Positions 9,345 through 17,116 of a stretch of DNA of 64,000 nucleotides are shown piece by piece. The number at the start of each line of letters is the position of its first letter. Within the stretch, counting starts at the first letter, position 1. A model generated the notes under the pieces. The model was not told the DNA's origin, searched no databases, and was given only the letters and a program-made list of their open reading frames with translations. Source of the stretch: an uncultured bacterium (GTDB lineage Bacteria; Cyanobacteriota; Vampirovibrionia; Gastranaerophilales; Gastranaerophilaceae); assembly GCA_902775025.1 (NCBI GenBank), contig CACYKP010000023.1:1-64000 (forward strand), written 5' to 3'. The position numbers and the translations under genes are program-made.

Positions 9345-10655
9345 ATGAAATTAGCTAATAATAATCAACAAGAAGAATATAAGGCTTTTTTAAACCAAAT
9401 AAGACGCGAAAGAAAAGAAGAAACCTCAAATTTTGCTAAACTTTTGTTTACTTTTGTTTTGGCGATTTTATTTGCTGTTATTGTATGTGTATTTGTTGTT
9501 GAAAACAGTTCGCTAATGAATAATATGACAAATGAAGAAGCATCTGCCGGCGGATTTTTCAAATTTTCAAGAAACAAAAAAGATTTTCAAGTTCCTTTTT
9601 CGCCAAGGCGTCAAAACATTTTGTTTCTTGGAGTTGATTCAAACGGTCAGGGAGCAGATTTATGGGAAGGAACACGCTCTGATACAATTATGGTCATAAA
9701 TGTTGACCCTAAAACAAAGACAATAAAAGCTATTTCTATCCCAAGAGACAGCAAAGTTTATTTGCCTGAAAACAAAGGTGTTTCAAAGATTAATTCAGCA
9801 CATGCTTTAGGCGGAGTTAATCTTGTTAAGAAAACATTGAAAGAAACTTTTGGTATAAAAATTGATAAATACATTATTGTTCATGACGGAGCAGTAGAAA
9901 AAATTGTTGATGCTTTTGGCGGTATTCCTATTTATGTTGAAAAACCAATGAAATACCACGACTGGGCGGGACATCTTCATATAGATTTGAATAAAGGCAA
10001 TACTGTTCTTAACGGAAAACAAGCTGTCGGTTATTTAAGATACCGTAAAGATGGACTTGGTGATATTGGTAGAACTCAACGCCAGCAATGGTTCATGAGA
10101 AGTTTATTTGAAAAAATGAAATCTCTTGATACGATTACAAAATTGCCTGAGGTTTTGAATATTTGTAAAACACATATAAAGACAGATATGAGTTTTTATG
10201 AACTTTCTCAATACGCAGGATTTGTAAAGGGTGTAGATGAAAATAAGATTGAAATAGCAACACTCCCAGGAGCACCAAATCAAAAAGGATATATAAGTTA
10301 TTGGATACTTGATCCTCAAAAAACTCAGGAAGTAATTGATAGAATTATATATAGGGATAGACAAGAAGCTGATTTTTCAAAGTTTAAAGCAGGAATAATG
10401 TATTCACCACTAAAAGAACAAGAAGCACAAATTATGCAAGACCAGCTTAAAGAACTTGGTTTTGAAGTTAATATGCTAAAAATTACGCATCTGTCTCATA
10501 CACGATTTGTTGCAAACAGAAATGCTGTTACCGTAGATTTCTATAACTGGCTTCAAAAGAAAATGCCCCAATTAAATAAGATACAATTTGTTTATGACCC
10601 AACAGAAAACTTCTCAGTAGGAAGTGATTTTACAATTGTTTTAGCAGAGGGGTAA
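9345..10655 (+). CDS. LytR-CpsA-Psr (LCP) family protein with LytR_C domain
   Basis: LCP enzymes transfer lipid-linked glycans to peptidoglycan on the outer face of the cytoplasmic membrane. One membrane segment lies at about residues 27-50. The LCP domain follows with FLGVDSNGQGADLWEGTRSD, VINVDPKTKTIKAISIPRDS and GYLRYRKDGLGDIGRTQRQQ, which carry the Asp and Arg residues that bind pyrophosphate and metal. Residues from about 345 form a LytR_C-like domain. AGAGAG precedes the start and a TATAAT box lies 22 nt upstream. A strong terminator follows at 10659. LCP proteins also occur in cyanobacteria, so the gene fits a cyanobacterial sister lineage. Confidence 0.9.
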   Translation: MKLANNNQQEEYKAFLNQIRRERKEETSNFAKLLFTFVLAILFAVIVCVFVVENSSLMNNMTNEEASAGGFFKFSRNKKDFQVPFSPRRQNILFLGVDSNGQGADLWEGTRSDTIMVINVDPKTKTIKAISIPRDSKVYLPENKGVSKINSAHALGGVNLVKKTLKETFGIKIDKYIIVHDGAVEKIVDAFGGIPIYVEKPMKYHDWAGHLHIDLNKGNTVLNGKQAVGYLRYRKDGLGDIGRTQRQQWFMRSLFEKMKSLDTITKLPEVLNICKTHIKTDMSFYELSQYAGFVKGVDENKIEIATLPGAPNQKGYISYWILDPQKTQEVIDRIIYRDRQEADFSKFKAGIMYSPLKEQEAQIMQDQLKELGFEVNMLKITHLSHTRFVANRNAVTVDFYNWLQKKMPQLNKIQFVYDPTENFSVGSDFTIVLAEG

Positions 10656-10658
10656 AAT

Positions 10659-10696
10659 AAAAATCACGTTTTCAATAAACAAAAACGTGATTTTTT
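10659..10696. terminator. Bidirectional terminator between the LCP gene and ferritin
   Basis: Inverted repeat AAAATCACGTTTT / AAAACGTGATTTTTT with T-runs on both strands, serving convergent genes. Confidence 0.88.
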
Positions 10697-10713
10697 ATAT
10701 TTGTAATTTAACC

Positions 10714-11223
10714 CTACCCGATAACAGGTTGAACAAATGTTCTTGCAGCAAGGTCTTTGTCAAGCATTAATAAAGCTTTTTTGTCATCACCGATAAGCTT
10801 TAATGTTGCAAGAAGTCCGCCGACATTTGATTCTTCTTCAACTTGTTCTTTAATATACCAATCTAAAAGATGAAGTGCGGCTCTGTCTTTAACTTCTTCT
10901 GCTACATCTGCAACATGATTTATGCTTGATGTAACATATTGTTCGTGTTTAAGAACTTCTTCAAAAATCTCCAAAGGAGTTGTACCGTGAAATTCTGGTT
11001 TTGCAATTGCTTCAAGTTTAATATTTCCCCCTCTTTCATCAAGATAATCGAACATTCCCATTCCGTGTGCGTGTTCTTCTTGAACTTGTACATTAAACCA
11101 ATTTACAAAACCTTGCAAATTCCATTCCATAAATTTAACTTTCATTGCCAAATACAAGTACTCAGAATACAATTCTTTGTTGATTTGTTCATTAAAAGCT
11201 GCTTCTAATTTTTCATTAATCAT
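10714..11223 (-). CDS. ftnA: Ferritin (non-heme, bacterial FtnA type)
   Basis: This cytoplasmic iron-storage protein oxidises Fe(II) and stores a ferric core in a 24-mer shell. The 169 residues form a four-helix bundle. The ferroxidase ligands are visible as Glu17 (NKELYSEYLYLAM), EEHAHG near residue 50, and KHEQYV plus KEQVEEE in the later helices. The ATG overlaps the upstream stop as ATGA with GGAGG just before it, so translation is coupled to the preceding hypothetical gene. A Fur gene with a textbook operator lies at the other end of the window, but no such operator is visible before this operon. Confidence 0.93.
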   Translation of the reverse strand: MINEKLEAAFNEQINKELYSEYLYLAMKVKFMEWNLQGFVNWFNVQVQEEHAHGMGMFDYLDERGGNIKLEAIAKPEFHGTTPLEIFEEVLKHEQYVTSSINHVADVAEEVKDRAALHLLDWYIKEQVEEESNVGGLLATLKLIGDDKKALLMLDKDLAARTFVQPVIG

Positions 11224-11807
11224 ATATTATCCTCCTGTACTAATATTCCATCCTTATATTCCATAAATTTTGATAAATCACCGGTTTTTATAATTTCATC
11301 TATTTTTTCTTTAAATGTTATTGCACCATCAGTATTCATATACATAGGAAGTTCAATATCCGTATTATATATAGAACTTACAAACCCTTTATTTATAATC
11401 AAAAATTCCTTATAAGCATCTAATATTCTTATAATATTTTCATCAAATTTAAAAGTTTCTCCTGCAAAATATTGCATATCTTTAGGAAATAATTGTACAA
11501 ATTTTATTAAATAATCAGTTTCCGAAGTATTTTCTTCCTCATTATATTTTCTGTTTAAACAATGATTATCTAATATTCCCTGTTCAGGCTGAGTTTTAAT
11601 ATATGCAGCCCACATTAAACAACCTATATAAAACCCTACATTATTATAAAAAACAGTAAGTATTTTTTTATAATATTGTTTAAATTTCATTTTCTTCTGA
11701 GAAAAATTTTTAAATCTGTTAATATCAGCATACAAATAATTAACCGTACCTTGAAACGGCATAACATAAGGAGCAAATCCCGGATCAAATTCCAAACCTT
11801 CTGCCAT
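11220..11807 (-). CDS. Hypothetical protein co-translated with ferritin
   Basis: I do not recognise this 195-residue protein. It is soluble and tyrosine/phenylalanine-rich, with helical stretches such as FKQYYKKILTVFYNNVGFYIGCLMWAAYIK and no signal peptide. It contains two Cys near residues 58 and 81 but no recognisable metal motif. The start MAEGLEFDPGF has GAGGT about 7 nt upstream. It overlaps the ferritin start as ATGA, so the two are certainly one transcript. The coupling suggests a role related to iron storage or to the same stress, but that is inference. Confidence 0.75.
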   Translation of the reverse strand: MAEGLEFDPGFAPYVMPFQGTVNYLYADINRFKNFSQKKMKFKQYYKKILTVFYNNVGFYIGCLMWAAYIKTQPEQGILDNHCLNRKYNEEENTSETDYLIKFVQLFPKDMQYFAGETFKFDENIIRILDAYKEFLIINKGFVSSIYNTDIELPMYMNTDGAITFKEKIDEIIKTGDLSKFMEYKDGILVQEDNI

Positions 11808-11887
11808 ATAAACCTCTTTCTAGTTAATTTTAACACAAAATTTTTAATTACTAATCTAAATATATGATTTTTTGGCAAAAATAAAAA

Positions 11888-11926
11888 AATCCTGCTATAA
11901 TAGGATTGGATATTTATTACTATAAT
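11888..11926 (+). promoter_or_regulatory. Putative promoter region of the fliLMN operon
   Basis: TATAAT at 11896-11901 sits inside an inverted repeat AATCCT...AGGATT (11888-11893/11902-11907). A second TATAAT lies at 11921-11926. No clear -35 box is seen. Confidence 0.45.
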
Positions 11927-11953
11927 TTTAGGGAAAGAATAGGCGGAGAGAAA

Positions 11954-12553
11954 ATGGCTAACGAACAACCTGACAACAATAATAAACAAGAAATGACTAA
12001 ATTTTTGATTGTAATTATTGCATCTATAGTAATTATGTTTATTGTTTCAATCATAATTAATTACGTAGTAGTAGAAAATATAATTACTCAAAAATTAACT
12101 ACACTTCAACTAAATACAGAAGAATTAGCAGAAGAAGACAGTGAAAGTGATGAAGTTCAAAAGGGTATAATCGTTGATTTAGGTGATTTTATCTTAAACC
12201 TTTGTGATGAAAATGCTAAAAAATACTTGAAAGTTAATGTTGCAATTGAAGTTACCAAAAAAGATACAGATTTTCCAAAGGAAGATGCTAAAGGCGGCGG
12301 AGGACACGGAGGACATGGTGAAGCAGCACCGGCTGCTGATCCTTTAGCTGCAATTCAAGCTGAAATGAACCAGTATAAACCTGCGATAAGAGATGCTGTT
12401 ATTACAAATCTTTCCAGTAAAACATCTGCTGAACTTTCTACTGCAGCAGGAAAAGAACTTTCTAAAGAACAAATTACAAACGATATAAATTCCATCTTAG
12501 GCGGAGAAAGAGAAGTTTTAAGAGTAAGCTTCGGACAATTTATTATTCAATAA
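11954..12553 (+). CDS. fliL: Flagellar basal-body-associated protein FliL
   Basis: FliL is a single-pass inner-membrane protein that surrounds the stator and stabilises motor output. A hydrophobic helix (FLIVIIASIVIMFIVSIIIN) lies near residues 18-40. A periplasmic domain follows with VDLGDFILNL, YLKVNVAIEV and the terminal RVSFGQFIIQ, which match the FliL domain ends. A Gly/His-rich insert (KGGGGHGGHGEAAPAAD) interrupts the domain near residue 116 and is unusual. The ATG at 11954 has GGCGGAGAG upstream. It is first in an operon with fliM 9 bp and fliN 12 bp downstream. Confidence 0.88.
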   Translation: MANEQPDNNNKQEMTKFLIVIIASIVIMFIVSIIINYVVVENIITQKLTTLQLNTEELAEEDSESDEVQKGIIVDLGDFILNLCDENAKKYLKVNVAIEVTKKDTDFPKEDAKGGGGHGGHGEAAPAADPLAAIQAEMNQYKPAIRDAVITNLSSKTSAELSTAAGKELSKEQITNDINSILGGEREVLRVSFGQFIIQ

Positions 12554-12562
12554 CAGGGTAAA

Positions 12563-13537
12563 ATGGCAGACAATAATATAGACAGTTTAACAGACTTGGA
12601 AAATTTTGAAGATAACGAAGAAGAACATAAGAGTTACAAACTCTATAACTTCAGACGTCCTGATAAATTTTCTAAAGATAACTTAAAAGCCTTAAGAGAT
12701 ATTCACAGAGAATTTTCTAAGGCTATATCTCTTGTACTCAGTGGTTATTTGCGTATGAGGGTTGAGATAGAAATTGTTTCTGTTGACCAATTAACTTATG
12801 AAGAATTTGTTCGTTCAATGCCTTCACCAATAAGCGTTGGTGTTTTTGAATTTGAACCGCTTTCAGGACAAATTTTATTAGGTATTAGTTTTGAAGTTAT
12901 ATCTTGTATCGTAAACAGAATGCTTGGCGGTATAGGAGCAGTAGATCCGCAATCAAGAGAACTTACGGATATTGAAAAAGCTCTAGCTAAAAAAGTTATA
13001 AATATTATTATTAAATCTCTTGAAGATTCTTGGAACACTATTGTTCCGGTTGAAGGTAAATTTATAAGCTTAGATGACAATTATCAATCAATTCAAGTTG
13101 CTACAGCAGGTGAAATTGTCGCTCTATTAACATTTGAAGTACAAATTGCAGGTAAACACTTTGGTTTATTCAGTCTTTGTTTCCCATATCCTGTTTTGGA
13201 AACTGTTTTAACTCACTTGAGCACACAACACATATTCCAAACTAAAGGTCTTGTTGCTACAAATGATGAACGTATGAAGATGATTAATAAACTTAATCTT
13301 TCTTTAGCAGATTTAAGAGTTCAATTCGGTACTTGTAATATTACCTTAGATGATTTTATGCAATTATCTGAAGGCGATATTATTAAACTCGATAATAAAA
13401 TACAAGATGACTTGATAGTGAAAGTTAACGGTGAAAAAAAATTCTTTGCACGTCCGGGAACTTTAAAAAATCAGATTTGTGTTAAAATTACTGATGTATA
13501 TGATGAAATGCATGAAATATTAAGAAATTATTTTTAG
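12563..13537 (+). CDS. fliM: Flagellar motor switch protein FliM
   Basis: FliM forms the middle of the C-ring and binds phospho-CheY. The N-terminal 50 residues are acidic and hold the region expected to contact CheY. The CheC-like middle domain includes LVLSGYLRMRVEIEIVSVDQ and FEFEPLSGQILLGIS. The C-terminal SpoA-like domain includes LNLSLADLRVQFGTCNITLDDFM and GDIIKLD. The length of 324 residues is normal. The motif FRRPDKFSKDNLKALRDIHREF before the middle domain is strongly conserved in FliM. It sits between fliL and fliN in the usual order. Confidence 0.95.
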   Translation: MADNNIDSLTDLENFEDNEEEHKSYKLYNFRRPDKFSKDNLKALRDIHREFSKAISLVLSGYLRMRVEIEIVSVDQLTYEEFVRSMPSPISVGVFEFEPLSGQILLGISFEVISCIVNRMLGGIGAVDPQSRELTDIEKALAKKVINIIIKSLEDSWNTIVPVEGKFISLDDNYQSIQVATAGEIVALLTFEVQIAGKHFGLFSLCFPYPVLETVLTHLSTQHIFQTKGLVATNDERMKMINKLNLSLADLRVQFGTCNITLDDFMQLSEGDIIKLDNKIQDDLIVKVNGEKKFFARPGTLKNQICVKITDVYDEMHEILRNYF

Positions 13538-13549
13538 AGGGGTTTTTAA

Positions 13550-14071
13550 ATGTTTGATGATGATGAAGATTTAAATAATGAAGCAGAAAATGATAGTACA
13601 TCTAATGATGTAACAGATTCTTCTGATACAGCAGAAACACCAAGTTCTATGGAAGGATTTGAGAATTTTGATAATGAAGAAAATCCGGAAGAAGAAGAAC
13701 AAGAAGAGGAAAAACCTGATCCTAACACAATTACGGTTCAACCTGTTCAATTTGCATCTTTTGAAGATTTAGACCAAGTTCAAGGTCCTCAAAATCAAAA
13801 CTTAAACATTCTTCTTGATGTAAAACTTCAATTGTCAGTAGAACTGGGTAAAGCAGAACTTCCTATTAAAAAAGTTTTAGAACTTACTAAAGGTTCTATT
13901 GTAACTTTGAATAAAGCAGCAGGTGAACCTGTTGAGCTTTATGCAAACGGAAAACTTATTGCTTACGGAGAAGTAGTTGTTATTGAAGATAACTTTGGTT
14001 TAAGAATTACTCATATTACAGATCCGGTTAAACGCCTTAACACAATTAACGGCGGAGCAAGAGAAGATTAA
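13550..14071 (+). CDS. fliN: Flagellar motor switch protein FliN
   Basis: FliN completes the C-ring and assists export. The C-terminal 80 residues are a SpoA domain: LNILLDVKLQLSVELGKAEL, then GSIVTLNKAAGEPVELYANG, then GEVVVIEDNFGLRIT. The N-terminal 60 residues are very acidic and low-complexity (runs of Asp/Glu/Ser), longer than in enterobacterial FliN but not rare elsewhere. A GAGGGG ribosome site precedes the ATG. The operon ends at the terminator at 14095, and no further flagellar gene follows. Confidence 0.93.
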   Translation: MFDDDEDLNNEAENDSTSNDVTDSSDTAETPSSMEGFENFDNEENPEEEEQEEEKPDPNTITVQPVQFASFEDLDQVQGPQNQNLNILLDVKLQLSVELGKAELPIKKVLELTKGSIVTLNKAAGEPVELYANGKLIAYGEVVVIEDNFGLRITHITDPVKRLNTINGGARED

Positions 14072-14094
14072 GAGTAAATATAAAATTAATAAAC

Positions 14095-14128
14095 AAAAAG
14101 AGCATCTTTAAAAATGCTCTTTTTTTTA
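14095..14128 (+). terminator. Terminator of fliLMN
   Basis: Stem AAAAAGAGCAT/ATGCTCTTTTT followed by a T-run. Confidence 0.9.
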
Positions 14129-14479
14129 TTTAAAACAACATTAGTTTTGCATATACATCCTATTACATCCCTACTTCGTTACAAAACTTAACTTTATTTT
14201 CAAACATACAAAACATGCTTATAACATGCCTTTTGATTATTTAAAAAGCTAAAACTTGCTATTAATAAGTGTTTTAAATACATTATTTTTTTGAAACACA
14301 ATAAAATTAGCAGTTTAAATATTATTTAAAAAAACTTAACAATTTGGTTTTATGGGTTGTAAATGCTTTCTCAATCAATATAATTAAATTATGGGTTGAG
14401 AGCATTTGGGGAATAGTTCTCAATTATATAATTTAGTTAAATACAAAATTTGAATATAAAAATATTTTGGAGGAAATAA
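14129..14479. other. AT-rich non-coding gap with an inverted repeat before a small Cys-rich gene
   Basis: No open frame of note is seen. An imperfect inverted repeat, AAATGCTTTCTCAA at 14361 and TTGAGAGCATTT ending near 14407, could fold in the leader of the gene at 14480. It has no T-run, so it is not a simple terminator. Confidence 0.4.
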
Positions 14480-14695
14480 GTGTTTAAGAGTCGTGACATG
14501 GGGAGAGCTATTGCTGTCAAAAGATGGACTCCAACAGCATTGGAATGTTATAAACGTGGTTGTGTATGTGACGGTTGTTTCTATAGTGATTTCTTTAGTG
14601 CAACTGCTCAAAAGTGCCAAATGAAAGCAGCAGTACTTGAACTTGTTCGTACAATTGGCGCACCTAATGTTGATATTCCGCAAGTTATAGATTAA
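14480..14695 (+). CDS. Small cysteine-rich protein, unknown function
   Basis: This 71-residue protein starts at GTG with GGAGG 7 nt upstream, a strong ribosome site. It has five cysteines with the pattern C-x4-C-x-C-x2-C between residues 23 and 33 plus Cys46 in QKCQMK, suggesting a bound metal or iron-sulfur cluster. The C-terminal half KCQMKAAVLELVRTIGAP is a plausible helix. I do not recognise a named family with certainty. It stands alone between two non-coding regions with inverted repeats, suggesting its own regulation. Confidence 0.7.
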   Translation: MFKSRDMGRAIAVKRWTPTALECYKRGCVCDGCFYSDFFSATAQKCQMKAAVLELVRTIGAPNVDIPQVID

Positions 14696-14720
14696 TCAAC
14701 ATTTATAAATACTTTAATAT

Positions 14721-14791
14721 CACTAACTTTAATGTCTAAAATTATTTTAGGCACTTGACAAGCATGCTTAACATGTGGTATAAAGTTAGTG
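14721..14791 (+). promoter_or_regulatory. Promoter bracketed by an 11-bp inverted repeat
   Basis: A promoter with TTGACA at 14755-14760, an 18-base spacer and TATAAA at 14779-14784 is visible. Perfect arms CACTAACTTTA (14721-14731) and TAAAGTTAGTG (14781-14791) bracket it, the right arm overlapping the -10 box. This looks like an operator. Confidence 0.6.
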
Positions 14792-14810
14792 GGGTAAATG
14801 TATATTTTTG

Positions 14811-14840
14811 AGTCTTGCACACTTTGCAAGACTTTCCTTT
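14811..14840 (+). terminator. Terminator-like hairpin in the leader of the ACT-domain gene
   Basis: AGTCTTGC/GCAAGACT with a seven-base loop is followed by TTTCCTTTT. It lies about 20-50 nt after the predicted start of transcription, so it could be an attenuator or end a tiny RNA. Confidence 0.55.
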
Positions 14841-14856
14841 TATTATATTACTTTTC

Positions 14857-14892
14857 TCCTTGCCCTTCGGGAGAGGGATAGAGTGAAGGAGT
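14857..14892. repeat. GGGAGAGGG hairpin repeat
   Basis: CTCCTT/AAGGAG outer arms with GCCCTTCGGGAGAGGG inside. The element is shared in part with 31596-31627 (reverse complement GGAGAGGGATAGAG). Confidence 0.55.
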
Positions 14893-14927
14893 AACATATA
14901 AAGCATAATATTAAAAAAGAGGTTTTT

Positions 14928-15206
14928 ATGGACGATAACAAAATTATAATAACAGTTTCAGGAACGGATAAAGTAGGCATTGTTGCAACGGTTGCTAATA
15001 TTTTGGCTAAATACAAGGTTAATATTGAAGATATTAAACAAACTTTGATGCAGGGACACTTTGTAATGTTTATGCTTTGCGATATTGAAAAATCAGAAGT
15101 TAATTTTAAAGAACTCAAAAACATTTTGATTGAAGAAGGAAACAAAATGGAATTAGAGATTTGGGTTCAGAAAAAAGGCATTTTTGAAAAAATGCATACG
15201 GTGTAG
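14928..15206 (+). CDS. ACT-domain protein, UPF0237 family
   Basis: This is a 92-residue stand-alone ACT-domain protein, a family thought to sense small ligands such as amino acids. IITVSGTDKVGIVATVANILAKYKVNIEDIKQTLMQGHF is the full beta-alpha-beta start of the fold, and the second half repeats it. GAGG lies 7 nt before the ATG. In many bacteria this family is adjacent to the DUF711/UPF0210 gene; here the DUF711 homologue is about 39 kb away at 53655. Its leader carries a bracketed promoter and a hairpin that may regulate it. Confidence 0.88.
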   Translation: MDDNKIIITVSGTDKVGIVATVANILAKYKVNIEDIKQTLMQGHFVMFMLCDIEKSEVNFKELKNILIEEGNKMELEIWVQKKGIFEKMHTV

Positions 15207-15302
15207 GAGTAAATAGGGGTAAATATTAAAATATTGGCAAATAATATTGTAAAGCACAATAAACTGCGCAATATTTAACATATTACACTTTTTTTAATGT
15301 AG

Positions 15303-15319
15303 GTCAGGTTCCACCTGAC
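15303..15319. repeat. TGTCAGGT palindrome, copy B
   Basis: GTCAGGT-TCC-ACCTGAC. Its reverse-complement flank CCTGACCTAC matches copies C and D. Confidence 0.75.
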
Positions 15320-15416
15320 AAATAATGTTTTTCAATAAAAAGATGAGCACGTCTAACGACTTTTCCCACATTACTTTACTGAAAAAGTTTTTTATTTTGT
15401 ATAGTATAATACATTT

Positions 15417-15881
15417 ATGTCGGAAGAAGTAGATAAATTAAACGAAATATCTGATTTTTTTAGGAGAATGAATGCCAAAATTCTTCTGCTTAGAATGTTA
15501 AAAAAGGCTAAAGAAGAATATGATAAATATGATTATGAATTAGCAAGAAAAACTCTTATTCAAGCTTATTTTACTGATAAAAAAAATTCTGTAATATTTA
15601 GAGGCCTTGGTTGTATTAATCAATTCAAAGGCAAATGGAATTCTGCTATAAGATATTTTAACAGAGCTTTAAAATACTCTGATAAAAAAGAAATTGAATA
15701 TACGCTTCTTGGAATGGCATATTACCTACAAGGTAAATTAGATGATGCAATTATATACTTTAACCGTGCAATCGATGTTAACGACGATTATAACCCTGCT
15801 TATGAAGGAAAAAATCAATCTCTATTAGAAAACCACTTAAAAATTATTGATTTGCAAGAATCTTTAAAAAAACAATTCTAA
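15417..15881 (+). CDS. TPR-repeat protein
   Basis: This is a 154-residue cytoplasmic helical protein built mostly of tetratricopeptide repeats. The clearest units are KKNSVIFRGLGCINQFKGKWNSAIRYFNRAL and KEIEYTLLGMAYYLQGKLDDAIIYFNRAI, which carry the W/L-G-Y-A-F pattern. No signal peptide is present. TATAAT at 15405-15410 ends 7 nt before the ATG with no Shine-Dalgarno, pointing to a leaderless mRNA and fixing this start. A protein-protein scaffold role is general to TPRs; the partner is unknown. Confidence 0.8.
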   Translation: MSEEVDKLNEISDFFRRMNAKILLLRMLKKAKEEYDKYDYELARKTLIQAYFTDKKNSVIFRGLGCINQFKGKWNSAIRYFNRALKYSDKKEIEYTLLGMAYYLQGKLDDAIIYFNRAIDVNDDYNPAYEGKNQSLLENHLKIIDLQESLKKQF

Positions 15882-16038
15882 CTTTAAAAGGGTAAATATA
15901 TCTACTTTTTTATATCTTTAAAGGTATTAAAGCTTATAAAATGATATTTTAATATTATTTTGGGTGATTATAACATCTTAAAATAATACACATCACCACT
16001 AACTCTAATATTAATAGGGAAAAAAATGGAGATTTGTT

Positions 16039-16698
16039 ATGAATATTAAAATATTACTGGTAGAAGACCAAAAACTAATGAGAATAGGTATAAAGTCTTT
16101 ATTCAATGACTATCCTGAAATGGAGGTTATAGGAGAAGCTATAAACGGTAAAGAAGCTATAGAAAAATCTAAACTAATAAAACCGGATATAATTCTTATG
16201 GATATTGGTTTACCTGATATTTCAGGAATTGATGCAGCCAAACAAATATTGGAAAACAATAATAACATAAAAGTTATTATGCTAACTTCTCATATTAATG
16301 AACAAGAATTAAATTCATCATTAACTGCCGGCGCAAATGCTTATGTTATAAAAGATATAAGTACAGAATATTTAATGTACGTTATAAAAATGGTTAAATC
16401 AGGTGCAATGTGGATTGATCCTAAAGTAGTTCCGTTTATAAGAGATAAAAATAACGGAATTATACCTTCAAGACAAATATCAAGAAGTACATTCAGACAA
16501 AATCATTCAAATTTAACTCAAAGAGAATATGAAGTATTAAAGCTTGTTGTTGACGGACAATCCAACAGCCAAATTGCAAAAACTTTAACTATAAGCGAAC
16601 ATACTGCAAAGGCGCATGTTTGTAATATTATACAAAAACTTGTAGTTGATGATAGAACTCAGGCAGCAGTAAAAGCCTTAAAAGAAGGTTTAGTTTAG
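16039..16698 (+). CDS. NarL/FixJ-family response regulator
   Basis: This is a two-component transcription factor. Residues 1-120 form a receiver domain, with the phosphoacceptor in KPDIILMDIGLP near residue 54 and the conserved Lys in YVIKDIS. Residues 150-215 form a LuxR-type HTH (LTQREYEVLKLVVDGQSNSQIAKTL). GGAG lies before the ATG. No histidine kinase is adjacent, so it is an orphan here and its partner must be encoded elsewhere. A terminator follows at 16725. Confidence 0.93.
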   Translation: MNIKILLVEDQKLMRIGIKSLFNDYPEMEVIGEAINGKEAIEKSKLIKPDIILMDIGLPDISGIDAAKQILENNNNIKVIMLTSHINEQELNSSLTAGANAYVIKDISTEYLMYVIKMVKSGAMWIDPKVVPFIRDKNNGIIPSRQISRSTFRQNHSNLTQREYEVLKLVVDGQSNSQIAKTLTISEHTAKAHVCNIIQKLVVDDRTQAAVKALKEGLV

Positions 16699-16724
16699 TT
16701 AAGTTTTAAATTTTTAATATTTTT

Positions 16725-16764
16725 AAAAGATAGGAAGTTTTCTACAAAAATTTTCCTATCTTTT
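16725..16764 (+). terminator. Terminator of the response regulator gene
   Basis: AAAGATAGGAA/TTCCTATCTTTT stem-loop with T-run. Confidence 0.85.
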
Positions 16765-17116
16765 ATTTATTATTATTTATTAATTAATATAAAATAATAA
16801 CAATAATAATAAGCTTTAAATATTTGTATAAAAGTGGATGAAATTGTTATTATTATTGATTTTTTATTGTTAATAACATTGTAGAAAAGTAGTAGAATAT
16901 TAATAAATTTTATACATGTTTAGACATTATTTTTTTATAATTTATAAAAAAAGCTATTCTTATAATAATTATGTTCAAAACTTTTATACTTATTAACAAA
17001 TTTTCTACAGAGTTTTATACAAAAAAAAATAAATCAGAAAAAGTAAAGATTTGTTAAAAATAGTCAATTTTTTTATAAATAATTTTTTTATATAAGTAAC
17101 AGGGATATTTAGAATA
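16765..17116. other. Very AT-rich non-coding region
   Basis: Long runs of TTATTATTA-type sequence and A/T tracts are present with no credible open frame. No DnaA-box cluster (TTATCCACA) is visible. The stretch may hold the promoter of the gene at 17117. Confidence 0.5.

Noticed and set aside
16765-17116. Replication origin
   Set aside because: Very AT-rich but no DnaA-box cluster and no dnaA or dnaN nearby.
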